Of a stretch of DNA of 64,000 bases, positions 1 to 10,214 are shown piece by piece; position 1 is the first letter of the stretch; each line of letters starts with the position of its first letter. The stretch comes from Pantoea eucrina (lineage in GTDB: Bacteria; Pseudomonadota; Gammaproteobacteria; Enterobacterales; Enterobacteriaceae), in assembly GCF_001691555.1 (NCBI RefSeq), contig NZ_MAYN01000008.1, positions 762,617-826,616 on the forward strand. Reading direction: 5' to 3'. The translations under genes and the position numbers were made by a program. The notes below the pieces were generated by a model, which was given only the letters and a program-made list of their open reading frames with translations, had not been told where the DNA came from and searched no databases.

Positions 1-1
1 A

Positions 2-118
2 GCACTGAGAAAAGAGATGGGTGCGGCTGCTTATCAGCTGCTGCTGGAGCAATTTTCAGTGGGCGCTGCCGCAGGTCAGATTGAAAACGCGTTTGGAGTA
101 AATCATGAGAGTAATTGA
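2..118 (+). CDS. 3' end of a glycosyltransferase gene (partial)
   Basis: An open frame enters from the left edge and stops at TGA 116-118. Its last 38 residues include MGAAAYQLLLEQFSVGAAA, which looks like the C-terminal helix of GT4-family glycosyltransferases (pattern MG..A...LLEQFS...AA). It overlaps the wbuC start by 14 bases, so the two are translated together. In several enterobacterial O-antigen loci the gene before wbuC is the transferase wbuB, so this may be a WbuB relative; that rests on position only. The bulk of the gene lies outside the window. Confidence 0.6.
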   Translation, partial: ALRKEMGAAAYQLLLEQFSVGAAAGQIENAFGVNHESN

Positions 119-518
119 TAAGGCTGTTACCGAGCAGCTCTATCGGGATGCTGAGCAGTCAGTGCGCAAACGCGCGCATTTTCTTCTGCACGCTTCCCAT
201 GATGACAAAGTTCAGCGTCTGCTGATTGGTTTAGTCAGCGGAAGCGTTGTTGAGCCTCACTACCATGAGCTTTCGCATCAGTGGGAGCTGTTCACGGTAC
301 TGGAAGGGGAGCTGGATATCCGGCTTTATGATACGCAGGGTGCTGTGGTACGTCAGTTTATTGCAGGGCCGCGCTCAGGTATCACGCTGGTTGAATTTAA
401 TCCGGGTGATATCCATAGCGTCGAATGCCTTTCAGAACGCGCCCTGATGCTTGAGGTTAAAGAAGGACCGTTTGATCCCGCGTTTGCAAAAGCTTCTCCG
501 GCATGGGCTGATAACTAA
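105..518 (+). CDS. wbuC: WbuC-family cupin-fold protein
   Basis: A 137-residue cytoplasmic single-domain protein. A cupin motif is visible at residues 47-69 (EPHYHELSHQWELFTVLEGE), with the His pairs that would bind a metal. The length and the position between a glycosyltransferase and gnd match the WbuC family, which closes many enterobacterial O-antigen clusters. The biochemical role of WbuC is not established; a small sugar- or metal-binding function is usually assumed. The start at 105 lies inside the preceding gene, with GGAG just upstream. The 162 bases between this gene and gnd hold no other gene. Confidence 0.85.
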   Translation: MRVIDKAVTEQLYRDAEQSVRKRAHFLLHASHDDKVQRLLIGLVSGSVVEPHYHELSHQWELFTVLEGELDIRLYDTQGAVVRQFIAGPRSGITLVEFNPGDIHSVECLSERALMLEVKEGPFDPAFAKASPAWADN

Positions 519-680
519 GCCATTCATTTTGCGGGTTATCTGATTTCATGCCTGACATTTACGCAAATGAGCCGGGGGAAGCATCTTAGGCTATCTAAAT
601 CTGAGATGAGTGAGTTAACATCGAAGTACTTTTGTGCTGCTAATCACATCAGCAGTAAATACATCTGACAGGAGTATGTA

Positions 681-2090
681 ATGTCTAAGCAACAGATCGG
701 CGTAGTAGGGATGGCAGTAATGGGCCGTAACCTGGCTCTTAACATTGAAAGCCGTGGTTACACCGTGTCCATCTTCAACCGCTCACGCGAAAAGACCGAT
801 GAAGTCATTGCTGAGAATCCGGGTAAAAAGCTTGCTCCGTTTTACACGGTAGAAGAGTTTGTTGAGTCACTGGAAAAACCGCGCCGTATTCTGCTGATGG
901 TGCAGGCGGGTGAAGCGACAGACAAAACTATCGCATCGCTGACGCCGCATCTGGATAAAGGCGACATTCTGATCGATGGCGGTAACACCTTCTACAAAGA
1001 CACCATCCGTCGTAATCAGGAACTCAGTGAACAGGGCTTTAACTTCATCGGTACCGGCGTCTCCGGCGGTGAAGAGGGCGCGCTGAAAGGTCCTTCTATC
1101 ATGCCTGGCGGTCAGAAAGAAGCTTATGAACTCGTTGCCCCTATCTTTGATAAAATCGCTGCCCGTGCAGAAGATGGCGACGCCTGCGTGGCGTATATCG
1201 GCCCGAACGGTGCCGGTCACTATGTGAAGATGGTCCATAACGGTATCGAATATGGCGATATGCAGCTGATTGCTGAAGCCTATGCGCTGCTGAAAGGTGC
1301 GCTGGGTCTGAGCAATGAAGAGCTGGCTGAAACCTTCACCGACTGGAACAACGGCGAACTGAGCAGCTACCTGATTGACATCACGAAAGATATCTTCACC
1401 AAGAAAGATGAAGAGGGTAACTACCTGGTCGATGTGATTCTGGATGAAGCAGCGAACAAAGGCACCGGTAAATGGACCAGCCAGAGCTCGCTGGATCTGG
1501 GTGAGCCACTGTCGCTGATCACTGAATCGGTCTTTGCCCGCTACCTTTCCTCGCTGAAAACGCAGCGCGTTGCCGCCTCTAAAGTACTGAGCGGTCCGCA
1601 GGCGCAGGCAGTAAGCGGTGATAAAGCTGAATTCGTTGAGAAAGTACGTCGCGCGCTCTATCTGGGCAAAATTGTTTCCTATGCGCAGGGCTTCTCACAG
1701 CTGCGTGCGGCTTCTGAGCAGTACAGCTGGGATCTGCAGTATGGTGAAATCGCGAAGATCTTCCGCGCCGGCTGCATCATTCGTGCGCAGTTCCTGCAGA
1801 AGATTACTGATGCCTATGCTGCCGATGCCAATATCGCCAACCTGCTGTTAGCGCCATACTTTAAAGATATCGCTGACCAGTATCAGCAGGCGCTGCGCGA
1901 TGTGGTGGCTTATGCAGTACAGAACGGCATCCCGACCCCGACCTTCTCCGCTGCTATCGCGTACTATGACAGCTACCGTTCAGCGGTGCTGCCTGCCAAC
2001 CTGATCCAGGCGCAGCGTGACTACTTTGGTGCGCATACTTACAAGCGTACCGATAAAGAAGGCGTGTTCCACACCGAGTGGTTAGAGTAA
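681..2090 (+). CDS. gnd: 6-phosphogluconate dehydrogenase, decarboxylating
   Basis: Oxidises 6-phosphogluconate to ribulose 5-phosphate and CO2 with NADP+, the third step of the oxidative pentose phosphate pathway, in the cytoplasm. The 469 residues are the family's usual length. The N-terminal Rossmann motif GVVGMAVMG is at residues 7-15. The substrate-binding GVSGGEEGA and the catalytic [13 protein letters not shown] follow in order. A clear AGGAG lies 6 bases before the ATG. Its place beside the O-antigen locus is conserved in enterobacteria, where gnd often recombines together with the neighbouring antigen genes. Confidence 0.98.
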   Translation: MSKQQIGVVGMAVMGRNLALNIESRGYTVSIFNRSREKTDEVIAENPGKKLAPFYTVEEFVESLEKPRRILLMVQAGEATDKTIASLTPHLDKGDILIDGGNTFYKDTIRRNQELSEQGFNFIGTGVSGGEEGALKGPSIMPGGQKEAYELVAPIFDKIAARAEDGDACVAYIGPNGAGHYVKMVHNGIEYGDMQLIAEAYALLKGALGLSNEELAETFTDWNNGELSSYLIDITKDIFTKKDEEGNYLVDVILDEAANKGTGKWTSQSSLDLGEPLSLITESVFARYLSSLKTQRVAASKVLSGPQAQAVSGDKAEFVEKVRRALYLGKIVSYAQGFSQLRAASEQYSWDLQYGEIAKIFRAGCIIRAQFLQKITDAYAADANIANLLLAPYFKDIADQYQQALRDVVAYAVQNGIPTPTFSAAIAYYDSYRSAVLPANLIQAQRDYFGAHTYKRTDKEGVFHTEWLE

Positions 2091-2100
2091 CTGTTCTTAA

Positions 2101-2125
2101 CACCTCCCGTCCGGGAGGTGTTTTT
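2101..2125 (+). terminator. Rho-independent terminator of gnd
   Basis: The inverted repeat CACCTCCCGTCCGGGAGGTG (2101-2120) is followed directly by five T. It begins 10 bases after the gnd stop. Confidence 0.9.
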
Positions 2126-2158
2126 CTATGCTGACAATGATTGGCGAGTACTGAATTT

Positions 2159-3166
2159 ATGAATGCAAACAATAAGCCCGGACTGAATAACGATCCGGGC
2201 GTTCTGGCTTCAAATAATAATGATGAAATAGATTTGCTCGACATAATTGTCCAGCTGTGGAAAGGCAAATGGATAGTTATTGCGACGATGGTAATGACAA
2301 TGTTGCTAAGCATTGTCTATTTAAGCGTGGCGAAAGAGAAATGGACGTCTGAGGCCATTGTTACGCTGCCTTCAGCGGGACAGGTTGCCAGCTATAATGC
2401 CACCCTGAGCGTGCTGTATGCGCAAAACATTCAGGAAAAGCCGTCAGTTACCGATTTGCAAAACCAGCTCTTTAGTCGTTTTAGTGCGTCAGTGAATGCG
2501 CTTGCCGGCGCGCTGGCAAATCAGGAAGAGCCCGAAACATTAAAAATCAGCCAGGTGAATAAAGGCAGTAACGATGCACTGACGGTCTCTTTTGTCGCGC
2601 AGCATGCAAAAGAGGCGCAGGCGCAGCTGAAAAAGTATCTCACAACTGTTAATAACGAAGTGGTCAGTGATTATGGCCAGGATATAAAACATAGCCTGGG
2701 CGTAAAAGCCAAAGAGCTGAAAGAAATCCTGGATGCGCATAAACAGATCGCTATTAATAAAAAACAGCATCGACTGGATGTGATTAATCAGGCGCTGAAG
2801 GTGGCTGAAGTAGCCGGCCTGACAAAATCGCAGCTGAGCCAGGCAGAGTATCTCTCTGATGACACGCTTTACCTGCTGGGCAGTGAAGCGTTACGCGCGA
2901 TGGTGTCCAATGAGGCGACCAAACCGCTCGATTTTGATGATGACTATTACAGTGCCGAGCGCGCGCTGCTCTCGATTACGCACGTCACCATTCAGACCGA
3001 CAATCTGCAGTCGTTCCGCTACATTGCTGAAGCAGACCTGCCGATTCGCCGTGACAGTCCGAAAAAGACCCTGACCGTACTGTTAGCCCTGATCCTGGGC
3101 GGCGTACTGGGCTCCGCCATCGTGATTGGCCGCAGTGTTGTCAGCAACTACCGCAGTCGTCACTAA
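2159..3166 (+). CDS. wzz: O-antigen chain-length determinant Wzz
   Basis: Inner-membrane polysaccharide co-polymerase that sets the modal chain length of Wzy-made O antigen. From ATG 2159 it has 335 residues. Transmembrane segment 1 is near residues 29-50 and follows a DLLDIIVQLWKGKW motif. A long periplasmic helical region comes next. A proline-rich LPIRRDSPKKTL motif leads into the second transmembrane segment near the C-terminus. An in-frame TTG at 2141 would add six residues, but ATG 2159 gives the N-terminus expected of the family. It lies between gnd and the his operon, as in E. coli, but without ugd. Confidence 0.93.
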   Translation: MNANNKPGLNNDPGVLASNNNDEIDLLDIIVQLWKGKWIVIATMVMTMLLSIVYLSVAKEKWTSEAIVTLPSAGQVASYNATLSVLYAQNIQEKPSVTDLQNQLFSRFSASVNALAGALANQEEPETLKISQVNKGSNDALTVSFVAQHAKEAQAQLKKYLTTVNNEVVSDYGQDIKHSLGVKAKELKEILDAHKQIAINKKQHRLDVINQALKVAEVAGLTKSQLSQAEYLSDDTLYLLGSEALRAMVSNEATKPLDFDDDYYSAERALLSITHVTIQTDNLQSFRYIAEADLPIRRDSPKKTLTVLLALILGGVLGSAIVIGRSVVSNYRSRH

Positions 3167-3173
3167 AACAAAA

Positions 3174-3198
3174 AACCGGCCCTGTGGCCGGTTTTTTT
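3174..3198 (+). terminator. Terminator between wzz and the convergent deacylase gene
   Basis: The stem AACCGGCC-ctgt-GGCCGGTT is flanked by an A run on the left and a run of seven T on the right, so it can serve both convergent genes. Confidence 0.85.
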
Positions 3199-3204
3199 AT
3201 GCCA

Positions 3205-4320
3205 TCACATCACCAGCAGCTCTCCGCTGCGTCCAGCTTTCTCCCCCGCCAGCCGCACCGCCAGCATCCCGGACGTGACAAACTTGGTCAGGTTTCTGGC
3301 GTAGAGTACGCCGCCAAATTCAGCAACCAGCGGCGTAATGTGATCGGTAACCGGATCAACAACCTCTGCCACCACTTCTCCTGGTTTAATCCATTCGCCC
3401 AGCTTGCGCCGGTTCAGCAGCAGACCGGAGTAGGGGGCATAAATATATTCACAGCCCGCCAGCGGCGTTGGCGGATGGCGCAGGGCCGGGGAGACGCCCG
3501 GATCGCCGCTGATATAACCGCTTTCGGTCAGCGCGTTAATAATCGCATCTGCATCTTTCTCCGCCTGTTCCGGAGAGACATCGGCGACGCCGCGCAGCTC
3601 CAGCGTCACTGGCAGCAGACCGCGCGGCATCGGGTAATCATCACCAAAGCGTTTTGCCAGCGTCAGCCAGGGTTCGCAGCACGCTTCGTCGAACGGTTCA
3701 CCGCCAGAAATCTGCGCCAGCAGCTGCACCTCGCTGCCGAGCCAGCGCGCCAGCGGTTCCACCTCAGACCAGGCGTGAGGCGTCGTATAAAGGTGCGGCA
3801 GTGCATCCCAGTCGCAGTGCAGGTCAATCATCAGATCGGCCTGACTTGCCATGCGCATCAGGGTATAGCGCTGGGACTCCAGTTCGGTTCTGGCTATCTG
3901 ATCGCGGTAGTAAAGGTCGATAGCATCGCGGATCAGGCGTCTGTTTTCATATTCACTCTGCGTCAGCGATCCCGCCAGGTCAGCCGCCAGCTTCTCACCC
4001 AGTGCCGGAAAGCGCCGGTTAAAATCCTGACCAGAAAGAGTATGAAAACGTCCCAGATGCGTGCCGTGCCAGTGCTGACCCAGCGCCAGCGGATTGGCTA
4101 CCGGAACCAGCGTGATTTTGGCTTTCAGTTTGCCTGCGGACTCCAGCGCCAGCAGTTTCTGTTTGAGGTACCAGGCAACCGCCATGCCCGGCAGCTCATC
4201 CCCGTGCAGGGCGGCCTGAATATAAACGCGCTTTTGCGAGTCGGTGCCGAAATGAAAGCTGACAATCTCTCGCTGGGTGCCCAGCGAGGCGCTCAGTAAT
4301 GGATGATGTTGTTGTTGCAT
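3205..4320 (-). CDS. Succinylglutamate desuccinylase/aspartoacylase-family zinc protein
   Basis: A 371-residue cytoplasmic protein of the M14-like AstE/AspA family, zinc enzymes that hydrolyse N-acyl amino acids. The zinc signature HGDE is at residues 39-42, and a later MIDLHCD supplies the third ligand. Between them, GQDFNRRFP resembles the family's substrate-binding stretch. It is longer than true AstE and no ast genes are near, so the substrate is unknown. The next gene upstream on the same strand encodes a basic-amino-acid-type binding protein, but a terminator separates them. Family assignment is firm; substrate is open. Confidence 0.85.
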   Translation of the reverse strand: MQQQHHPLLSASLGTQREIVSFHFGTDSQKRVYIQAALHGDELPGMAVAWYLKQKLLALESAGKLKAKITLVPVANPLALGQHWHGTHLGRFHTLSGQDFNRRFPALGEKLAADLAGSLTQSEYENRRLIRDAIDLYYRDQIARTELESQRYTLMRMASQADLMIDLHCDWDALPHLYTTPHAWSEVEPLARWLGSEVQLLAQISGGEPFDEACCEPWLTLAKRFGDDYPMPRGLLPVTLELRGVADVSPEQAEKDADAIINALTESGYISGDPGVSPALRHPPTPLAGCEYIYAPYSGLLLNRRKLGEWIKPGEVVAEVVDPVTDHITPLVAEFGGVLYARNLTKFVTSGMLAVRLAGEKAGRSGELLVM

Positions 4321-4399
4321 AGTGCGGCCGGTGTCCTGTTTCTGAGGCTGCAGTAGCGCGCATGCCTGTTAGGGTGACTGAACAGATTATAGTTCCGTT

Positions 4400-4426
4400 A
4401 AAAAAACGGCGGCAAACGCGCCGCCG
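4400..4426 (-). terminator. Terminator after the amino-acid binding protein gene
   Basis: Read on the minus strand, the stem CGGCGGC-gcgttt-GCCGCCG (4407-4426) is followed by seven T. It lies 6 bases past the binding-protein stop. Confidence 0.88.
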
Positions 4427-4431
4427 GATAT

Positions 4432-5229
4432 TCAGGGCTGAACAGAAATATCTGTCGCGAAATAACGCTTCTGGATAGTGTCAAACGTGCCGTTTTTCTT
4501 CAGCTCATCAAACGCGCTGTTAAGCGCCGCTTTCAGTTCGGTGTCGCCTTTACGCAGGCCAATGGCGGTGCCGGGGCCGATAAGCGGGTCCTGTACAATC
4601 GGGCCTGCCAGCGCAAAATCACTGCCCTGCGGATGCTTCAGAAAGCCGATAGCCGCCTGTGCCGCGTCGGTAAACACCGCGTCCAGACGGCCGGAGATCA
4701 GGTCGCTTTCCACCTGGGCCTGGTCGCCATAGGGCACCACATTTACGCCGTGCGGCTGCCATTTGGCACGCGCATAGCGCTCCTGCACCGTGCCCTGTTC
4801 AACGCCCACGCTCTTGTCCTTCAGCGACTCCGCCGTCGGCAGCAGACCGGAACCTTTACGCGCCATCAGCTGCACGTGGGTGTCATACATCGGTTCGGTA
4901 AAGTCGATCTGCTTCAGACGCTCTTCGGTCACGCCCATGTCAGAAAGGATAGCGTCAAACTTGCGCGCTTTCAGCGCCGGGATCATGCCGTCAAACTGGC
5001 TTTCAACCCAGACGCATTTTGCCTGCATCTGCGCGCACAGCGCGTTACCCAGATCGATATCAAATCCCACCAGTTTTCCCTGCGGCGTTTTAGATTCAAA
5101 CGGCGGATAGGTCGGATCAACGGCAAAGCGCACCTGATCAATCTTTGCCTGTGCGCCAAAAGCGCAGCCAGCCAGCAGCGCCAGCGCTACGGTATTGCGC
5201 AGACGCGCGGTAAAACGGGAATGTGCCAT
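4432..5229 (-). CDS. Periplasmic amino-acid-binding protein (HisJ/ArgT-like)
   Basis: Substrate-binding component (SBP_bac_3 type) of a polar amino-acid ABC importer. The start at 5229 gives a signal peptide ending in AFGAQA near residue 28; a longer reading frame to 5280 would spoil it. The mature part has VDPTYPPFESKTPQGKLVGF and IDFTEPMYDTHVQLMAR, the usual ligand-cleft motifs of HisJ, ArgT and ArtJ. Length is 265 residues. No permease or ATPase gene is near, so it probably shares a membrane complex encoded elsewhere. The ligand is likely a basic amino acid, by family resemblance only. Confidence 0.9.
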   Translation of the reverse strand: MAHSRFTARLRNTVALALLAGCAFGAQAKIDQVRFAVDPTYPPFESKTPQGKLVGFDIDLGNALCAQMQAKCVWVESQFDGMIPALKARKFDAILSDMGVTEERLKQIDFTEPMYDTHVQLMARKGSGLLPTAESLKDKSVGVEQGTVQERYARAKWQPHGVNVVPYGDQAQVESDLISGRLDAVFTDAAQAAIGFLKHPQGSDFALAGPIVQDPLIGPGTAIGLRKGDTELKAALNSAFDELKKNGTFDTIQKRYFATDISVQP

Positions 5230-5293
5230 AAACGGGTTCTTCTGTTGTAAAAGCCGGTATTCCGAGAGTACCCCCCGCAATGGCGGATGGCAA

Positions 5294-5770
5294 TTAGAGG
5301 ATTATTTTCATCACGTTACCATTATGCAGCCGCTGGTAATCGTTAATATTCAGCACTACGGATTTCTCCAGCACTCCGGCATTAAACGCGATTTCACCAT
5401 AGCGTTCAAACAACAGCGGATCGACTACCAGCCGTAAATCTTCATGAAAGCTAAACGGTGGAATCGCCCCAAATACACAGGCGGTCAGGGCATCCACTTC
5501 TGCCGGGGAGGCCAGCGAGGCACGACGTCCCCCCACCGCAGCCGCCACTTTACTCAGGTCTGCCTGCCGATCGGCCGGCAGTACCGCCAGGACATATTGT
5601 TTGATACCGTTACCTTTGACATGGCACACCAGCGCTTTCGCACCCTGGCCCACCTCTGTACCTCGCAAAGCCGCCACTGCTTCGCACTTCCCGGTCGCTG
5701 CATGCTCCAGCAGGCGATATTGAGCGCCGTGCTGGTCGAGCAGGGCGATAAGTTTTTCATGGGTGGTCAT
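5294..5770 (-). CDS. yeaK: YeaK, aminoacyl-tRNA trans-editing deacylase
   Basis: A 158-residue member of the INS/YbaK superfamily, free-standing relatives of the prolyl-tRNA synthetase editing domain. E. coli YeaK belongs to the group reported to deacylate mischarged Ser/Thr-type tRNAs. Strong resemblance to YeaK is seen in GTEVGQGAKALVCHVKGNG, in RASLASPAEVDALTACVFGA, and in DPLLFERYGEIAFNAG. The ATG at 5770 lies inside the 3' end of the Xre-type gene (14-base overlap), so it is translated in one unit with that gene and the HipA-like gene. In E. coli, yeaK is not part of such an operon, to my knowledge. Confidence 0.9.
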   Translation of the reverse strand: MTTHEKLIALLDQHGAQYRLLEHAATGKCEAVAALRGTEVGQGAKALVCHVKGNGIKQYVLAVLPADRQADLSKVAAAVGGRRASLASPAEVDALTACVFGAIPPFSFHEDLRLVVDPLLFERYGEIAFNAGVLEKSVVLNINDYQRLHNGNVMKIIL

Positions 5771-6092
5771 GGGATGCGCTTTGTTGAGCCAGCAGCGCAA
5801 TCAGCGTTTGCCGCATATGAGATTGTTGTGGCAACAAACCCATTTCCAGCCCCAGCGGCCTGAAAGCGCGATTCAGCACATTCAGGGTCACGCTCTCTTT
5901 ATCCTGTTCGATATCTGACAGGGTACGCCGGCTGATGCCAGCCAGCGTCGCATAGCGATCCTGTGAAAATCCAAGCACCTGTTTGCGGAGTTGCATAAGT
6001 AACTTGCCGTGGCTGGCTTTTTCTTCAATCGACTGACGTAATAACGCCAGTAATAACGCTTCACGTTCAAACGGCGTCATGGTTTTCTTCAT
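5757..6092 (-). CDS. Xre-type helix-turn-helix regulator, HipB-like
   Basis: A 111-residue DNA-binding protein. The HTH (FSQDRYATLAGISRRTLSDI) falls near residues 45-64, followed by a helical tail. It is the likely antitoxin and autorepressor for the HipA-like protein. The start ATG at 6092 overlaps the hipA-like stop as ATGA, with an AGGGTGG Shine-Dalgarno. An in-frame GTG at 6101 is possible but less likely. The gene order is toxin first, HTH second, the reverse of E. coli hipBA. Its own end overlaps yeaK by 14 bases. The inverted repeats at 7430-7510 are the probable operator. Confidence 0.82.
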   Translation of the reverse strand: MKKTMTPFEREALLLALLRQSIEEKASHGKLLMQLRKQVLGFSQDRYATLAGISRRTLSDIEQDKESVTLNVLNRAFRPLGLEMGLLPQQSHMRQTLIALLAQQSASHDHP

Positions 6093-7405
6093 AATTTCCA
6101 CCCTGCGATACGCTCATCCAGAAAATTGAAGCCAACGCCGGGCATTTCGAGAATTGACACAGGCACACCGCGTTGCGCCAGGCGCGCCTTAAGACCAGTC
6201 AGCTTTTTCGCTAGTATACGTAGCACCTCCAGTAACCTTTTCTCAGAGACCAGATAGTTCAGACGTTGTGCAATCAGATGCCAGTTGTAATGACCGCCTT
6301 CTTCATACGGTGAGCCCCATTGTGTAGTACGAACCACACCTTCAGGATCGGCTTTCATGGGCGCAAAGGCGTAAACGGGGGCAAGCCACATACCGCTGGT
6401 TTTTTTCAAAATAGCACTGTTACGGCCATGATTATCGGAGTTGCCAAAGGCAATGTTCAGCATGTCGCGTTTAACCCATTCAATAACCAGTGATTCGCGT
6501 TCTGCCTCTGCCAAATTCAACTTTTCAATCAGACAGTGAATGATGTCGAAATGGTTGAGATAGCTTCCCGGCGCTTTTTGCATCAGTGAGTAGACGGATT
6601 CCAGTCCATACAGGACTTTTCTGTTTTCAACGAACGCTATATCAAATCGTGGTAGCCATAGCGATGGGTAACGTGTGCCTTCGCACAACAGCATTTGCCT
6701 GGTATCAATGGTGTCTATGCCCAGTGCCTGAAGTTCATGATAGAAGTGATACTCGGCGCGCAGAATATCGCAATCAATCGGGCTGCGAGCACCACGCGGA
6801 TATTTAACGAGATAAGGGGTATCCTGATTCAAAGGATCGTCTTGCCAGGTATCTATCCACACTTCCTGTTGTGCATTCCGGCGTAACAATAATTTTGGCG
6901 CTTCCCCGCCTGCACCCGTTGCACTGCCGCTGGCCGCGCCCATCTGCTGTGCGTATTCAAGAAAATCACTGTCGCGCTCAATAGCCCATTCTGCGGAAAA
7001 ACGCCGGGTTGGCAGAGTACTATTCACAGGAAGCTGTGGCAGAGACTCTTTAATACGCAGATTACCCACGGGGGCGATGGTACCCGCTTTCAATAGCACG
7101 TAATCCTGCTCACCTGCGGATTTGCACTGCAGTCCCGGTTGGCTGATCCAATAACGACGGCTGGCACCGGCCGGAATAATATCATCCAGAAACCCAAACC
7201 AGGGCTGCGCAAAATGGCTACCGATTAGCATGACAGGATAATTCAGGCTACAACTGGCAATATCATTGCGCTCCAGGTGTTCTGCTGCATAGGTAAAGTC
7301 ATAAGCCAGTAATGCTTCGCTGCCACGACCAAGCTGGGGGACGTTAATATTGAGCATGGCAGCATCATGCCAGACACCGTCAAGGTAAAGTTGTAAGGTC
7401 AGCAT
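6089..7405 (-). CDS. HipA-family serine/threonine kinase-like toxin
   Basis: A 438-residue protein of the HipA kinase superfamily. The glycine/serine loop GSATGAGGEAPKLLL is near residues 163-177. The catalytic-loop motif GNSDNHGRN is near residues 320-328. The site that normally carries the metal-binding Asp (LAPxYD) reads LAPVYAFAPM here (GCC at about 6370), so that acidic residue is Ala. The protein lacks the N-terminal HTH of the E. coli relative YjjJ; the HTH is a separate downstream gene. Other HipA kinases phosphorylate aminoacyl-tRNA synthetases. The target here is unknown, and the Ala may mean weakened or altered activity. Confidence 0.85.
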   Translation of the reverse strand: MLTLQLYLDGVWHDAAMLNINVPQLGRGSEALLAYDFTYAAEHLERNDIASCSLNYPVMLIGSHFAQPWFGFLDDIIPAGASRRYWISQPGLQCKSAGEQDYVLLKAGTIAPVGNLRIKESLPQLPVNSTLPTRRFSAEWAIERDSDFLEYAQQMGAASGSATGAGGEAPKLLLRRNAQQEVWIDTWQDDPLNQDTPYLVKYPRGARSPIDCDILRAEYHFYHELQALGIDTIDTRQMLLCEGTRYPSLWLPRFDIAFVENRKVLYGLESVYSLMQKAPGSYLNHFDIIHCLIEKLNLAEAERESLVIEWVKRDMLNIAFGNSDNHGRNSAILKKTSGMWLAPVYAFAPMKADPEGVVRTTQWGSPYEEGGHYNWHLIAQRLNYLVSEKRLLEVLRILAKKLTGLKARLAQRGVPVSILEMPGVGFNFLDERIAGWKL

Positions 7406-7423
7406 AGCCAGCCCTTTTTGCGC

Positions 7424-7510
7424 AGTATATTGCTCAATATTGGCTGAATTTAATTTTTTTGAGAAGAATGCTGCTCAAAATGGTTCATTTTCATTGATTT
7501 TGAGCAGCAT
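7424..7510 (-). promoter_or_regulatory. Promoter and inverted-repeat operator of the hipA-like operon
   Basis: A perfect 14-base inverted repeat, ATGCTGCTCAAAAT (7468-7481) and ATTTTGAGCAGCAT (7497-7510), is separated by 15 bases. Extra half-sites of the same core (CTCAA or TTGAG) lie at 7432-7437 and 7459-7463. A -10-like TATACT (minus strand, 7424-7429) abuts the lowest half-site. Neither side of the repeat has a T run, so it is not an intrinsic terminator for hisI. Autorepression by the downstream Xre protein is inferred. Confidence 0.6.
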
Positions 7511-7523
7511 GTTGCACAATTGG

Positions 7524-8128
7524 TTACTTATGACGGGCGCGCAGGTTATTAACGATTGCGCTTAAATCCAGATCCTGATCCTGCAGCAGCACCATCAGGT
7601 GATAGAGCAGGTCGGAGGCTTCATTGGTCAGTTCATGACGATCGTTTACCGTGGCTGCCAGCGCGGTCTCCACGCCTTCTTCACCAACCTTCTGCGCAAT
7701 ACGCTTGGTGCCGCTGGCGTAGAGGCTGGCGGTATAGGAGCTGGCAGGATCGGCGTGTTTACGCGACGCCAGCAGCTGTTCCAGCTGGTAAAGGAACGCC
7801 CACTCCGGGGCGGCGGGTGAGAAACAGCTGGTGGTGCCAAGATGGCACGTCGGCCCGATGGGGTTTGCCAGCACCAGCAGCGTATCGTTATCGCAGTCCG
7901 GTGTCATACTCACCACCTGCAGAAAGTGGCCGGAGGATTCGCCTTTGGTCCAGAGCCGCTCTTTGGTACGCGAGAAAAACGTGACATTACCTTCCGCCAG
8001 CGTTTTTTCCAGCGCCGCCTCATTCATATAACCGTGCATCAGCACTTCGCCGGAGACGTTGTGCTGCACGATAACGGGCATCATGCCCGCGGTTTTGACC
8101 CAGTCCAGGCGGGCCAGTTGGTCTGCTG

Positions 8129-8135
<7 letters not shown>
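7524..8135 (-). CDS. hisI: Bifunctional phosphoribosyl-AMP cyclohydrolase / phosphoribosyl-ATP pyrophosphatase
   Basis: Carries out steps 2 and 3 of histidine synthesis in one 203-residue polypeptide. The N-terminal cyclohydrolase part holds [18 protein letters not shown] and the zinc-binding [12 protein letters not shown] and HLGTTSCF. The C-terminal pyrophosphatase part holds [12 protein letters not shown] and the [13 protein letters not shown] helix. It is the last gene of the his operon and overlaps hisF by 7 bases. No intrinsic terminator with a T run follows; the perfect inverted repeat just downstream is better explained as an operator. Confidence 0.97.

Positions 8136-10213
<2,078 letters not shown>

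Positions 10214-10214
<1 letters not shown>

Noticed and set aside
3184..4299. 371-codon plus-strand ORF
   Set aside because: Shadow of the aspartoacylase-family gene on the opposite strand; its composition and low-complexity sequence are not protein-like.
7468..7510. Inverted repeat as the his operon terminator
   Set aside because: No T run follows on the minus strand; the half-site organisation around a promoter fits an operator better.
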